NCBI GenBank assembly: GCA_017403185.1
Contig: JAFQON010000025.1
Coordinates: forward strand, 1 to 51,059
Origin: Clostridia bacterium
GTDB lineage: Bacteria > Bacillota > Clostridia > Oscillospirales > Acutalibacteraceae
Direction: 5' to 3'
DNA length: 51,059 nucleotides
Both the position numbers and the translations under genes were made by a program. How positions within the stretch are numbered: position 1 is the first letter of the stretch; the number at the start of each line of letters is the position of its first letter. Below, piece by piece: positions 33,847-43,279 of this stretch. The notes under the pieces were generated by a model. That model was not told where the DNA came from. It did no database searches and was given only the letters and a program-made list of their open reading frames with translations.

Positions 33847-35892
33847 TTATTCAGCTGCTTCTTCTGCCGCAGCTTCTTCTGCAACAGCTTCTTCAACAGC
33901 CTCAACTGCTTCTTCAGCTGCTTCCTCAGCGGGCTCGATGAGAGCACGGATTGAAAGGCTTACACGCTTCTTATCGTAATCAATAGCGGTAATCTTGCAG
34001 GTTACGGTTTCGCCAACCTTAAGAACATCCTGAGGCTTGCTGATATGACGGTCAGCAATCTGTGAAATGTGGATAAGGCCGTCAATGCCGGGGATAACTC
34101 TTGCGAATGCGCCGAATGTTGTCATGCCAACGATTTCAGCTTCAACAACCGAGCCTTCGGGATAGTTGTTCTTGAGAATTGCCCAGGGATTGTCCTCGTC
34201 TTTTCTGTAGCCGAGTGAAATCTTCTTGTTTTCTGCATCAAGTGACTTGATGTAAACATCAACTTCCTGACCGATTTCGAATACTTCTGAAGGATTCTTG
34301 ATGCGCTTCCATGACATTTCTGAAATGTGAACCATGCCGTCGATGCCGCCGATATCAACAAATGCGCCGTAGTTTGTCATTGACTTAACAACGCCGTGAT
34401 ATGTCTGACCCTCTGCAGCCTGTGCCCAGAATGCCTCTGCAGCTTCCTTCTTTGCTTCCTTAAGTACGGAACGGATTGAGCCGACTGCTCTTCTGCGCTG
34501 CTTGTTAACCTCGATGATGCGGAACTTAACAGTCTTCTTGAGAAGATCCTCAAGATTCTCATCTCTGCGCTCTGTTGCGTGTGAAGCGGGAACAAATACG
34601 CGAACGCCGTTTGAAACAACTCTTACGCCGCCCTTAACAACTTCTGCAACGGTGCCTTCAAGAACTCTGCCGTCTTCTTCAGCGGCAATAATTTCAACCC
34701 AAGCGTTCTGTGCATCGAAGCGCTTCTTTGAAAGCATAACAGTTCCTTCGGCATCGTTGGTCTTCATTATGATAAGATCGATTTCGTCGCCGATTTTGAG
34801 CTCCTTGGCTGCATCAGCGTTGGGGTCTGCGCTGTACTCATCCATGGGAACATAGCCGGCATGCTTTCTGCCGATGTCAACCTGGATTTCTGTGGGAGTG
34901 ATGCCCATAACAACGCCCTTGACCTTTTGGTCAGTGCTCATGCTGCTGAGTGAAGCTTCAAGTGCTGCGGAAAAATCCATATCGTCTGTTATTACTGCTG
35001 CTTCAGAAGGCACCTCCTCTACCTGCAATTTTGTGGTTTCGTTTACGATTTCGGACATTTCTAAAAGTACCTCCTTAATTATTACGGAAGGGGTTGATGC
35101 CCCTGCCGTGACGCCGACTTCGGCGTGATTGGAAAAATTTATGGTCCTGAGCTCGTCAGCTCTTTCCACCAGATATGTTTCACAGCTGTCACTGCAAACC
35201 GCCTTAAGCTTTGCCGTGTTGGAGCTGTGGCGACCGCCGATAATAATCATCAGGTCGCTTTTCTTTGAAAGCTCGGCAGCTTCATCCTGCCTTTTTCGTG
35301 TCGCACTGCATATTGTATCAAAAATTTTCGGATTTGTACAGTATATTTTTATTTTTTCTTTACAAATTTTCCATTCTTTTTGCGAAAAAGTGGTCTGAGA
35401 AACAACTATTATTCTTTTTTTGCACAATTCAGGCTTCTCACCGAGAATTTTTTCAAGCTCATCGGAGCTGTTAAACACAAAAACCTCACCGTTGCTGTGA
35501 CCCTTTATGCCGATAACCTCGGGGTGATTGGGGTCACCCGCAATAAGAACGGGAATATCTGCCGAGGAATTCTCAGCAACGATTGTGTGGATTTTTTTCA
35601 CAAACGGGCAGGTTGCATCACAGATAACGGCGCCCGTTTCTTCAAGCTCTTTATACACACTTTCAGCCACTCCGTGCGCACGGATAATAACCGTTTCACC
35701 CCTCTGCGCCTGAGACGGAGAATCAATAAGCCTCACGCCCTTGTTCTCCAACTCGGAGGTGACAAAATTATTATGTATAAGCTCGCCGAGAGTTGCAGCC
35801 TTCACATTTTTTTTCGCAAGCTCATAGGCCATTTCAACCGCTCGGTCAACGCCGAAGCAGAAGCCCGCCGTTTTTGCAAGTGTTATTCGCAA
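33847..35892 (-). CDS. ispH-rpsA: Fused IspH (HMBPP reductase) and ribosomal protein S1
   Basis: A 681-residue fusion. Residues 1-285 are IspH, which reduces HMBPP to IPP and DMAPP; the three [4Fe-4S] cysteines are in GFCFGVD, DATCPFV and TICSATRKRQ. From about 320 come four S1 RNA-binding domains (for example GVVKSMTNYGAFVDIGGIDG, then DGMVHISEMSW), followed by an Ala-Glu tail of about 30 residues. This fusion is known from many Clostridia and couples isoprenoid synthesis with an mRNA-binding ribosomal protein. The start overlaps the plsC stop by 10 nt. It closes a five-gene operon. Confidence 0.95.
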   Translation of the reverse strand: MRITLAKTAGFCFGVDRAVEMAYELAKKNVKAATLGELIHNNFVTSELENKGVRLIDSPSQAQRGETVIIRAHGVAESVYKELEETGAVICDATCPFVKKIHTIVAENSSADIPVLIAGDPNHPEVIGIKGHSNGEVFVFNSSDELEKILGEKPELCKKRIIVVSQTTFSQKEWKICKEKIKIYCTNPKIFDTICSATRKRQDEAAELSKKSDLMIIIGGRHSSNTAKLKAVCSDSCETYLVERADELRTINFSNHAEVGVTAGASTPSVIIKEVLLEMSEIVNETTKLQVEEVPSEAAVITDDMDFSAALEASLSSMSTDQKVKGVVMGITPTEIQVDIGRKHAGYVPMDEYSADPNADAAKELKIGDEIDLIIMKTNDAEGTVMLSKKRFDAQNAWVEIIAAEEDGRVLEGTVAEVVKGGVRVVSNGVRVFVPASHATERRDENLEDLLKKTVKFRIIEVNKQRRRAVGSIRSVLKEAKKEAAEAFWAQAAEGQTYHGVVKSMTNYGAFVDIGGIDGMVHISEMSWKRIKNPSEVFEIGQEVDVYIKSLDAENKKISLGYRKDEDNPWAILKNNYPEGSVVEAEIVGMTTFGAFARVIPGIDGLIHISQIADRHISKPQDVLKVGETVTCKITAIDYDKKRVSLSIRALIEPAEEAAEEAVEAVEEAVAEEAAAEEAAE

Positions 35893-36527
35893 TGACCCAT
35901 CCCCCAGAGCTTAACGATTTCAGACATAACGAACTTTGCGCAGTTTTTGACTTCCTCTCTGGCGCCTTCTTCGGTAAATCCGAGCTTTTCGTAGGGGATA
36001 AGCTCGCCGAATCTTATGGTAAGCTTTGTTCCCTTCTTCATTTCGTCGCAATTATAGATTGAAACAGGGAGAATATCCGCCTTTGTTTCCTTGGCGATAA
36101 GGCCGATGCCCGATCTTGCTCTTGCAGGTTTATAATCCTTTGAGCGTGTACCCTCGGGAAAAATTCCGAGAATATGGCCTTCTCGGACAACTCTTTCGGC
36201 ATAGTCGATAGCTTCTTTATCAGATCCGCCTCTCACAATGGGGAAGGCATTTGCCTTCTTGAACAAGGTCTTAACAACGGGTATTTCAAAAAGCTCTTTC
36301 TTTGCCATGAAATGAATCTGCCTTTTTTCAACGCCGATTGCAATGTATACGGGGTCAAAAGCCCTGATATGGTTTGAGGCAATGATAAAGCCGCCCTCTT
36401 CGGGAATATTTTCTGTTCCGATATAATTTATATCATACATACCGTTTATGATTTTTTTGCCGAGAGGACGGAGCTTGTCATAAAGTGCCTCTTCCTCTTT
36501 AACATTTGAATAATCAAAACCCTTCAT
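35883..36527 (-). CDS. plsC: 1-acyl-sn-glycerol-3-phosphate acyltransferase
   Basis: A 214-residue PlsC-type acyltransferase that makes phosphatidate from lysophosphatidate. The catalytic motif is ASNHIRAFDPV (an N-H-x4-D variant), followed by FPIVRGGSD and the substrate-binding GIFPEGTRSKD. There is one weak hydrophobic stretch, as in peripheral PlsC proteins. It sits between cmk (TAATG stop/start overlap) and ispH-rpsA, a gene order common in Clostridia. Confidence 0.92.
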   Translation of the reverse strand: MKGFDYSNVKEEEALYDKLRPLGKKIINGMYDINYIGTENIPEEGGFIIASNHIRAFDPVYIAIGVEKRQIHFMAKKELFEIPVVKTLFKKANAFPIVRGGSDKEAIDYAERVVREGHILGIFPEGTRSKDYKPARARSGIGLIAKETKADILPVSIYNCDEMKKGTKLTIRFGELIPYEKLGFTEEGAREEVKNCAKFVMSEIVKLWGMGHCE

Positions 36528-37201
36528 TATATATTCTCCTTAATAATTCTGATAATTTCGTTTACGGATTCTTCAAGCGAAAGCCCCGTGGTGTCAAGAA
36601 TAACGCCGTCTTCGGCAGGCTTGAGCGGAGCAATTTCACGGTGGGAATCGTTATAATCCCTTTCAATCAGCTCCGAAAGAACATCTTCGTATTTAACATC
36701 AGTGCCCTTTTCGATAAGCTCCTTATATCTTCTGGTCGCTCTTTCCTCAGGTGATGCGGTGAGAAAAATCTTAACCTTTGCATCAGGCAGCACAACGGTG
36801 CCTATATCCCTGCCGTCCATGATGCAGTTGTTCCTCTTTGCGATATCTCTCTGCAAATCAAAAAGAAATGCTCTGACCTCGGGCACCGCAGAAACATCCG
36901 ATGCCGCCATTGATGCGGGGGGAGTTCTGATTTCGGCAGAAACATTCTCGCCGTTAAGCAGCACCTTCTGCTCGCCGTTTTCAAACACAAGGTCCACGCT
37001 GATATCGGCAAGGCTTGCCGCTACTGCAGGCTTATCCTTGGTATCAATACCTTTTCTGAGCGCATTCACACCGACTGCACGGTAAAGCGCACCTGTATCA
37101 ACATAAATATATCCTACCGCTTTTGCGGCAGCACGGGAAACGGTGCTTTTGCCTGCACCTGCAGGCCCGTCAATAGCTACATTAACAACTGCGTTATTCA
37201 T
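36527..37201 (-). CDS. cmk: Cytidylate kinase
   Basis: A 224-residue CMP/dCMP kinase with P-loop AIDGPAGAGKSTVSR, the substrate segment YVDTGALYRAVG and the MDGRDIGTVVLPDA block. A frame from 37222 is open, but GGGAGAG places the ATG at 37201 as the start, giving the usual short N-terminus (NNAVVNVAIDG). It overlaps the flavoprotein gene upstream by 8 nt. It supplies CDP for nucleotide and phospholipid precursors. Confidence 0.94.
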   Translation of the reverse strand: MNNAVVNVAIDGPAGAGKSTVSRAAAKAVGYIYVDTGALYRAVGVNALRKGIDTKDKPAVAASLADISVDLVFENGEQKVLLNGENVSAEIRTPPASMAASDVSAVPEVRAFLFDLQRDIAKRNNCIMDGRDIGTVVLPDAKVKIFLTASPEERATRRYKELIEKGTDVKYEDVLSELIERDYNDSHREIAPLKPAEDGVILDTTGLSLEESVNEIIRIIKENI

Positions 37202-38462
37202 AACAACTCTCCCTGTTTTCAATTATACTTCCGGCAGCGCTCAGCCCTGCAAGCCTGCCCGTTGAAAATGCAATCTGAAGGTTAAATCCGCCCGTATAGG
37301 CATCGGCATCAATTACCTCACCTGCAAAATAAAGACCCTCAACAAGCTTTGATTCCATTGTTTTGGGATTAATCTGTGAAACATCAACACCGCCGGAGGT
37401 GATTATAGCCTCCGCTATGGGTCTGAAGCCCGTAACGGTTATGCACATACCTTTGAGCAGCTCGGCAAGAGCTCTTCTCTGCTCCTTTGTAATCTGATTG
37501 ACCTTGGTTGTAAGCCCGATTTTACTGAGCTTTACAATTACGGGCACAAGCTTTTTGGGCAAAAGCAAATTGAGGGCATTGATAAAATTCTTATTTGTGT
37601 TTTCGGAAAAATCACGCAGAATTCTCGCATCAAGCTGCTCTGCCGTTAAAGCAGGCTTAAGGTCAATATATATTTTGTATTTTCCGCTTTTCATGCTTCT
37701 CATATGCGCCGATGCACTGAGAATCATCGGCCCCGATACCCCGAAATGAGTGAACAGCATCTCGCCGAAATCAGTGTATACGGTTTTGCCGCTCTCGGTA
37801 TCAACAACCCTGATTGTGGTGTTACGCAGCGAAAGACCCATAAGGTCGCTGCAGAAGCCCTCATGAATTTCAAGCGGAACAAGCGATGGAACGATTTCGG
37901 TTATCTTATGCCCTGCCTGCCTTGCAAGCTCATAACCGTCACCCGTTGAGCCGGTGCCCGGATAAGACATACCGCCGGTTGCGACTATCACCTTTTCGGC
38001 AAAGATTTCTTCGCCTTCTTCAGTCCTTACGCCTGCAACCCTGCCGTCATTTATCAAAAGCTCCTTGGCTCTGCCGTGCATTATTCTTGCCCTGCTTTTG
38101 GCATAGCCGTGAAGAGCGTCAACAATATCCGCAGCGCTGTCCGATACGGGGAAAACTCTGTTACCCCTTTCGGTTTTGAGCTCAACTCCCCTGCTTTCAA
38201 AGAAATCAATGACATCCGCCGGCATAAAGCGTGAAAATGCGCCGTATAAAAATCTGCCGTTGCGTGGCACATTTGAAATAAGCTCCTGCAGAGAAGTGCA
38301 GTTATTCGTTACATTGCACCTGCCTTTGCCCGTTATCATTACTTTTCTGGCAGGCTTTTCGTTGCGTTCAAGAACAAGGGTTTCAACCCCTTCGTTTGCG
38401 CAGGAGCCTGCGGCAATAAGCCCTGAAGCACCGCCGCCTATAACAAGCACGGAAGTTCTCAT
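37194..38462 (-). CDS. HI0933/YhiN-family FAD-dependent oxidoreductase
   Basis: A 422-residue flavoprotein of the BaiN/HI0933 family. It has the Rossmann FAD motif LVIGGGASGLIAAGSCANEG at the N-terminus, KVMITGKGRCNVTNN, VATGGMSYPGTGSTGDGY and the C-terminal GLYFAGEVIDADAYTGGFN. The physiological role of these proteins is mostly unsettled; BaiN has been linked to bile-acid reduction, and others are simply annotated as aminoacetone-type oxidoreductases. Its ATG overlaps the stop of the RpiR regulator by 4 nt, and it precedes cmk with an 8-nt overlap. Confidence 0.9.
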   Translation of the reverse strand: MRTSVLVIGGGASGLIAAGSCANEGVETLVLERNEKPARKVMITGKGRCNVTNNCTSLQELISNVPRNGRFLYGAFSRFMPADVIDFFESRGVELKTERGNRVFPVSDSAADIVDALHGYAKSRARIMHGRAKELLINDGRVAGVRTEEGEEIFAEKVIVATGGMSYPGTGSTGDGYELARQAGHKITEIVPSLVPLEIHEGFCSDLMGLSLRNTTIRVVDTESGKTVYTDFGEMLFTHFGVSGPMILSASAHMRSMKSGKYKIYIDLKPALTAEQLDARILRDFSENTNKNFINALNLLLPKKLVPVIVKLSKIGLTTKVNQITKEQRRALAELLKGMCITVTGFRPIAEAIITSGGVDVSQINPKTMESKLVEGLYFAGEVIDADAYTGGFNLQIAFSTGRLAGLSAAGSIIENRESCYE

Positions 38463-39331
38463 TTCTTATCCTCCCCGCCTGTGCGGTATACCTGATATTC
38501 ATCCCATATCTCTTCAAGCGCTCTGAACTGATTATAAACAACATCACTCTTCTGCCTTGCACACGCCGCTATAAGCGCATTGATAAGGCTGAGCGGTGCA
38601 ACAAGCGAATCGACAAACGACACCATGTTGCTCTTGGCAACGAGAAGGTGGGTTGCATAGGACGCAATGGGTGACATCTCACCGTCTGTAACGGAAATAA
38701 TGGTTGCTCCCCTGTCTTTGGCAAAAGAAAGAGCCTTGACGGTCTGATTTGAATATCTCGGGAAGCTTATGGCAATGCAGACATCCTCACTGTTTATGCG
38801 GAACATCTGCTCAAAAAGCTCACTTGACGACGATGTATCAATAAGCACAACATTGTCACAGAGGTATCTGAAATAAAATGCAGCAAAGCTCGCAATAGCT
38901 GCCGAGCTGCGCACACCGAGAATATATATTTTTCTCGCCTTATTGATGGCTTCAACGCTTTTCTCAAAAGCCTCTCTTGAAACGCCGTCACGGGTCGCCT
39001 TGATCATATCAATATCGGCGGCAAAGGCGTTTTCAATGAAATCGTCACCGTCAAATCTGCTCGCAGCAACCTCCATACGCTGAACGCTTGTGAGATGGCT
39101 CTTAACCATTTCCTGCAAATGCTTCTGCAGCTCGGGATAGCCCTCGAAGCCCACATTTGATGCAAAGCGCACAACGGTTGATTCGCTCACGCCGACGGCC
39201 TTGCCGAGGCTTGCCGCAGTCATAAACGATGCTTTCTCATAGTTTGATTTTATGTAGTCCGCAATCTTTTTGTGTCCCTTCGAAAGACTGCCGTAGACCT
39301 CTTCGATTTTTGCCTGAAAATTTTCCGACAT
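38459..39331 (-). CDS. MurR/RpiR family transcriptional regulator
   Basis: A 290-residue RpiR-type regulator. The N-terminal helix-turn-helix (about 1-78; AASLGKAVGVSESTVVRFAS) is followed by a SIS sugar-phosphate-binding domain (about 110-245; IYILGVRSSAAIASFAAFYF, CIAISFPRYSNQTVKAL). Two ATGs 6 nt apart are possible; AGAGGT suits the inner one at 39331. It heads the operon to ispH-rpsA and is divergent from the GH95 glycosidase, so it may sense a phosphosugar and control that gene. Confidence 0.92.
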   Translation of the reverse strand: MSENFQAKIEEVYGSLSKGHKKIADYIKSNYEKASFMTAASLGKAVGVSESTVVRFASNVGFEGYPELQKHLQEMVKSHLTSVQRMEVAASRFDGDDFIENAFAADIDMIKATRDGVSREAFEKSVEAINKARKIYILGVRSSAAIASFAAFYFRYLCDNVVLIDTSSSSELFEQMFRINSEDVCIAISFPRYSNQTVKALSFAKDRGATIISVTDGEMSPIASYATHLLVAKSNMVSFVDSLVAPLSLINALIAACARQKSDVVYNQFRALEEIWDEYQVYRTGGEDKK

Positions 39332-39366
39332 AAGCATACCTCTTTTTTTATCTCATACAAAAAATA

Positions 39367-39395
39367 ATTTTACACCAACCTGCCGCAAAATGCAA
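39367..39395 (-). promoter_or_regulatory. Promoter of the rpiR-type operon
   Basis: Minus strand TTGCAT (39395-39390), a 17-nt spacer and TAAAAT (39372-39367), 36 nt before the ATG. Confidence 0.6.
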
Positions 39396-39437
39396 GTGAA
39401 ATTTACAGTTTTGCAGGATTTCTTTCATTTTTATCAA

Positions 39438-39466
39438 TTGACTGTTTCAAGCTGTTAGTGTATAAT
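39438..39466 (+). promoter_or_regulatory. Promoter of the GH95 operon
   Basis: TTGACT (39438-39443), a 17-nt spacer and TATAAT (39461-39466), 36 nt upstream of the GH95 ATG and divergent from the RpiR-type promoter about 40 nt away. Confidence 0.8.
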
Positions 39467-39501
39467 AATATAAACTTTTTGTTATAAAAGGAGACTGCGT
39501 T

Positions 39502-41793
39502 ATGTCATCTTCAACAGTTTTATGGTATAACTCACCCGCAAAGGCGTGGACTCAGAGCCTGCCCATAGGCAACGGCACGCTCGGCGCAATGATTTACGGC
39601 ACACCTTCAAAAGAGGTTCTCTGCCTCAACCACGATGAATTGTGGAACGGCAGGCCCAAAAACACCGTCAGAGAAGGTGCTCCCGAAGCATTCAGAAAAG
39701 CCCGTGACCTTGCCCTTGCAGGCAGGCTTCATGAGGCTCAGAAAGAAATCGAAACAAACTTCCAGAGCACCTGGAGTCAGGCGTATATGCCGCTCGGCGA
39801 CCTTGAGATTGAATTTGAGGCAAAGGGAAGGGTAAAGAATTACCGCAGAAGCCTCAACCTTGAAAACGCAACCTCAAGCGTTGAATTCACTCGCTCGGAT
39901 GTTACATATAAAAGAGAATATTTTGCATCTTATCCTTCAAAGATTATTGCCGCAAAGCTTACAAGCGAAGGCGGAAAGATGAATTTCTCCGTTGCGCTCA
40001 CTTCAAAGCTTCGCAGCAACAGCTTTGTTGAGGGCAACACCGTTATTCTTGACGGTGAATGCCACGGCGAAAACAATATTGATAACGATGCAAGCAACAA
40101 AAAATACTTTGATGAGCCCGAAATGAAGGGCATGCACTTCAGAGCAGTTGTTAAGGTTATCACCGACGGCACGCTCAAGGCTGTTGAAAACAGGCTTTCC
40201 GTTACCGACGCAACCGAAGCCGTTCTCTTCTTCACAAGCGAAACAAGCTTCAACGGCTGGGATAAGCACCCCTTCCTTGAAGGCAAGGAATACATCAAGC
40301 CCTGCATGGACAGAATCGCCGCCGTAAATAATTATGATAAAGAGAAGCAGGCTCATATCGCAGACTACACCGAGCTTTACGGCAGAGTAAGCCTTGACCT
40401 TGGCGAAGGCAAGGGTGATATCCCCACAAACAAGCGACTTGTTGCTTTCAAAAGAGACAAGAGCGATATTTCACTTATTACTCTGGTTTATAATTACGGC
40501 AGATACCTTTCAATTTCATCATCAAGAATCGGCTCACAGCCCTCAACCCTTCAGGGTATATGGAATGACAAGCTCACTCCCCCCTGGCATTCAAACTACA
40601 CGGTAAACATCAACACCGAAATGAACTATTGGCCCGTTCTTATGTGCCGTATGCCTGAGGTAAACTATCCTCTCATAGAGATGGTCAAGGAGCTGAGCAT
40701 CAGCGGTGAAAAGGCGGCTATGGGTCAGTACGGCGCAAAGGGCTGGACCTCTCACCACAATGTTGACCTGTGGAGGCTTTCAACTCCCGTTGCAGGCAGC
40801 GCATCATGGGCATTCTGGCACGGCTCATCAGGCTGGCTTTGTGAGCATCTTTTTGAGCACTATGAATACACAAACGATGTTGATTACCTCAGAGAAACAG
40901 CTTACCCCGTAATGAAAAAGGCTGCAGAATTCTATCTTGACATTATGACGGAATATGAGGGCAAGCTTGTTCTTGCGCCCGGCACATCACCCGAAAACGG
41001 ATTTATTTATGAAAACGAATCCTGTTATGTTGCGAAATATTCAACCATGTCAATGTCCATTGCCAAAGAGCTGTTCATCAACTGCATAAAGAGCTGTGAA
41101 ATCCTCGGCATTGACGGCGAATTCGCATCTGAACTCAAAAACACTCTTGAAAACATGGCGGATTTCAAAATCGGCAGTGACGGTCAGCTTCTTGAATATG
41201 ATGACGATTACCCCGAAAGAGAGCCTCATCACAGACATGTTTCACATCTTTATGCCCTTCATCCCGCACGCCTTATCACCGTTGACGGCACACCCGAGCT
41301 TGCAAAAGCCTGCCGCAGAACGCTTGAGCGCAGAGGCGATAACGGCACGGGCTGGAGCCTCGGCTGGAAAATCAACTTCTGGGCAAGGCTCTTTGACGGC
41401 GACCACGCACTCAAGCTCATTGAAATGCAGCTTCGCCCCGTTAAGAGCATCGGCGTAAACTACACAAAGGGCGGCGGCACCTACGAAAATCTTTTTGACG
41501 CACATCCCCCCTTCCAGATTGACGGCAACTTCGGATTTGTTAGCGGCATCACCGAAATGCTCATGCAGAGCCACAGCGGCAGGATTTACATTCTGCCCGC
41601 ACTTCCCTCAAAATGGCAAAACGGCAGTGTAAAGGGTCTGCTTGCAAAGGGCGGCGTTATTGTTGACATCGAATGGAAAAACGGCAGGGTATCAAGCTGC
41701 AGCCTTGAGGGCAAGGGCAAATTCACCGTTATTTTTGACGGAAAAGAAAAAGAAATTGAGCTCACGGGCAAAAAGGTAACCTTCAATGTCTGA
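39502..41793 (+). CDS. Glycoside hydrolase family 95 (alpha-L-fucosidase/galactosidase type)
   Basis: A 763-residue GH95 enzyme. It opens with [19 protein letters not shown] and [16 protein letters not shown], the N-terminal domain signature. The (alpha/alpha)6 barrel shows [14 protein letters not shown] (the Asn pair that activates water), [10 protein letters not shown] (the acid Glu region), [17 protein letters not shown] and [14 protein letters not shown]. Known members remove alpha-1,2-L-fucose or L-galactose from glycans. No signal peptide is present, so fucosylated oligosaccharides must be imported first. It is first in an operon with a HAD phosphatase (8-nt overlap). Confidence 0.93.
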   Translation: MSSSTVLWYNSPAKAWTQSLPIGNGTLGAMIYGTPSKEVLCLNHDELWNGRPKNTVREGAPEAFRKARDLALAGRLHEAQKEIETNFQSTWSQAYMPLGDLEIEFEAKGRVKNYRRSLNLENATSSVEFTRSDVTYKREYFASYPSKIIAAKLTSEGGKMNFSVALTSKLRSNSFVEGNTVILDGECHGENNIDNDASNKKYFDEPEMKGMHFRAVVKVITDGTLKAVENRLSVTDATEAVLFFTSETSFNGWDKHPFLEGKEYIKPCMDRIAAVNNYDKEKQAHIADYTELYGRVSLDLGEGKGDIPTNKRLVAFKRDKSDISLITLVYNYGRYLSISSSRIGSQPSTLQGIWNDKLTPPWHSNYTVNINTEMNYWPVLMCRMPEVNYPLIEMVKELSISGEKAAMGQYGAKGWTSHHNVDLWRLSTPVAGSASWAFWHGSSGWLCEHLFEHYEYTNDVDYLRETAYPVMKKAAEFYLDIMTEYEGKLVLAPGTSPENGFIYENESCYVAKYSTMSMSIAKELFINCIKSCEILGIDGEFASELKNTLENMADFKIGSDGQLLEYDDDYPEREPHHRHVSHLYALHPARLITVDGTPELAKACRRTLERRGDNGTGWSLGWKINFWARLFDGDHALKLIEMQLRPVKSIGVNYTKGGGTYENLFDAHPPFQIDGNFGFVSGITEMLMQSHSGRIYILPALPSKWQNGSVKGLLAKGGVIVDIEWKNGRVSSCSLEGKGKFTVIFDGKEKEIELTGKKVTFNV

Positions 41794-42388
41794 TAACAAA
41801 TTCGATCTTTACGATTTTGACAAAACGGTCTATCCCGTTGATTCGGAAACGGTATTTCTGTTTTACTGCCTGATTCACAGGCCCTATCTTATCATTCTTG
41901 CACCGTGGCTTCTGCTCAATCTTGCCCTCTTCTTTCTCGGCTTCGGCGATCAATTCAAGGGCAGGTGCTTTTCATTCCTGCGCTTCACAGACGGCGAAAA
42001 AATGGCTGAGAAATTCTGGAATAATCAGCAAAAAAGGATTTATCCGATTTTTGAGCCCGAAAACAGGGGCAGCCGACCGATTGTTGTTTGCTCTGCATCA
42101 CCTGAATTTTTTCTCAGACCGATTTGCGAAAAATACGGTGTGCACACCCTGATTGCAACAAAAATGGACCCGAAAACGGGCAGGATTGACGGCTTCAACT
42201 GCAAGGATAAGCAAAAGCCGTTAAGGCTTGCACAAGCACTTCCCGATGCCGAGTTTATAAATGTGTATTCTGATTCGCTGAAGAATGATATTCATATATT
42301 TGAGCTTGGCCAAAGGTGCTTTCATGCAGTGAAGGGCACTCTTACCGAAATGAGCATTGAGGAAATACGCCGCAAGGTCAATAAATAA
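41786..42388 (+). CDS. HAD-IB family phosphatase
   Basis: A 200-residue HAD hydrolase. Motif I is [15 protein letters not shown] with the nucleophile Asp, motif II is [11 protein letters not shown] and the motif III/IV region is [18 protein letters not shown]. This resembles SerB-like HAD-IB phosphatases acting on phosphoserine, lipid phosphates or similar. A hydrophobic stretch at about 30-52 ([20 protein letters not shown]) suggests membrane association and a lipid-phosphate substrate. It overlaps the GH95 gene by 8 nt and is followed by a terminator and plsY. Confidence 0.85.
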   Translation: MSDNKFDLYDFDKTVYPVDSETVFLFYCLIHRPYLIILAPWLLLNLALFFLGFGDQFKGRCFSFLRFTDGEKMAEKFWNNQQKRIYPIFEPENRGSRPIVVCSASPEFFLRPICEKYGVHTLIATKMDPKTGRIDGFNCKDKQKPLRLAQALPDAEFINVYSDSLKNDIHIFELGQRCFHAVKGTLTEMSIEEIRRKVNK

Positions 42389-42394
42389 ATTTTC

Positions 42395-42429
42395 CACCCG
42401 ACGGATATAATACTGTCGGGTGATTTTTT
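42395..42429 (+). terminator. Terminator-like hairpin abutting the plsY start codon
   Basis: An 8-bp GC-rich stem (CACCCGAC / GTCGGGTG) followed by ATTTTTT and then directly the ATG of plsY. The 3' arm also holds the only plausible ribosome binding site for plsY (GGTGA), and the 12-nt loop contains TATAAT at 42405-42410. It may end the GH95-HAD transcript and also control plsY. Confidence 0.7.
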
Positions 42430-43038
42430 ATGCTTTATATTGTTTTATGTGCTGCCTCGGCATATCTTATAGGCAGCATAAACGCATCGGTCATTATTTC
42501 AAAAAAATATTACGGTAAGGATATCCGCACTCAGGGCAGCGGCAATGCAGGGGCAACAAACACCTTAAGAAGCTTCGGCAAAAAGGCGGCAGCTGCGGTT
42601 TTTATCTTTGATTTTTCAAAGGGACTGTTAACCGTTGCGGCGGCAAAATGCCTGATTCTGTTTCTTGATGCACCGTATGAGTGTATGCTTGTTGCAGGCT
42701 TTTTTGTTCAGTTCGGTCACTGCTTTCCGCTCTTCTTCCGATTCAGAGGCGGCAAGGGAGTTGCAACCGCTGCAGGGGCGGCAACAGGAATAATTCCGCT
42801 CGCCGCAGTTATTCTGCTTGCACTTTTTGCGGTTATCACTCTGTCAACAAAAATCGTTTCCCTTGCTTCGGGAATATGCGCCGCAATCTACCCTCTTCTT
42901 GCATTTTGGGTTGCGGGCAAAAACCAAACAGCCCTCTTTATTTTTGCTGCGGCGTGTTCGGCACTGATTATAGTTATGCACGCCTCAAATTTTGCAAGGC
43001 TTATTGACGGCAAAGAAAAACCCGTTTCCTCCAAATAA
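42430..43038 (+). CDS. plsY: Acyl-phosphate glycerol-3-phosphate acyltransferase
   Basis: A 202-residue membrane acyltransferase that starts phospholipid synthesis by acylating glycerol-3-phosphate with acyl-phosphate. The family motifs are YLIGSINASVIISK, QGSGNAGATNTLRSFGKK and the central FGHCFPLFFRFRGGKGVATA glycine-rich block, with about five membrane helices. Its start sits right on the T-run of a hairpin. It adds to the lipid genes in this window (plsC, cdsA, pgsA). Confidence 0.95.
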   Translation: MLYIVLCAASAYLIGSINASVIISKKYYGKDIRTQGSGNAGATNTLRSFGKKAAAAVFIFDFSKGLLTVAAAKCLILFLDAPYECMLVAGFFVQFGHCFPLFFRFRGGKGVATAAGAATGIIPLAAVILLALFAVITLSTKIVSLASGICAAIYPLLAFWVAGKNQTALFIFAAACSALIIVMHASNFARLIDGKEKPVSSK

Positions 43039-43178
43039 CCCTTAATTTTACAGTAATGTAAAAAATTGAATAGAAATCCGTTTATTTTTACAAAAGTTCA
43101 TTCTGAGTTTGCAAAATATTTTACGTGCGTTCACAATATATTAACAGCGGATATGTAGAAAGAGCACTGCAAAAAAAG

Positions 43179-43255
43179 TATAATCTTTATCGTATTTAAA
43201 GATACTTTGCGGACGGGGACACCGCACACTTCATATTTAATAATGTATCTTTAAA
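43179..43255 (+). promoter_or_regulatory. -10 box and structured leader of the InlB-repeat gene
   Basis: TATAAT at 43179-43184 with a weak -35 (TAGAAA, 17-nt spacing). The leader has a perfect 11-bp long-range inverted repeat (TTTAAAGATAC 43195-43205 / GTATCTTTAAA 43245-43255) that encloses a second stem (TGCGG/CCGCA, 43208-43226). The rest of 43039-43178 is AT-rich, and I see no gene in it. Confidence 0.45.
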
Positions 43256-43279
43256 GAACACATAAAACGGAGGTATTTT

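Noticed and set aside
34000-34900. Repeated segments in the S1 region considered as a DNA repeat
   Set aside because: They are the four homologous S1 domains at protein level, not nucleotide repeats.
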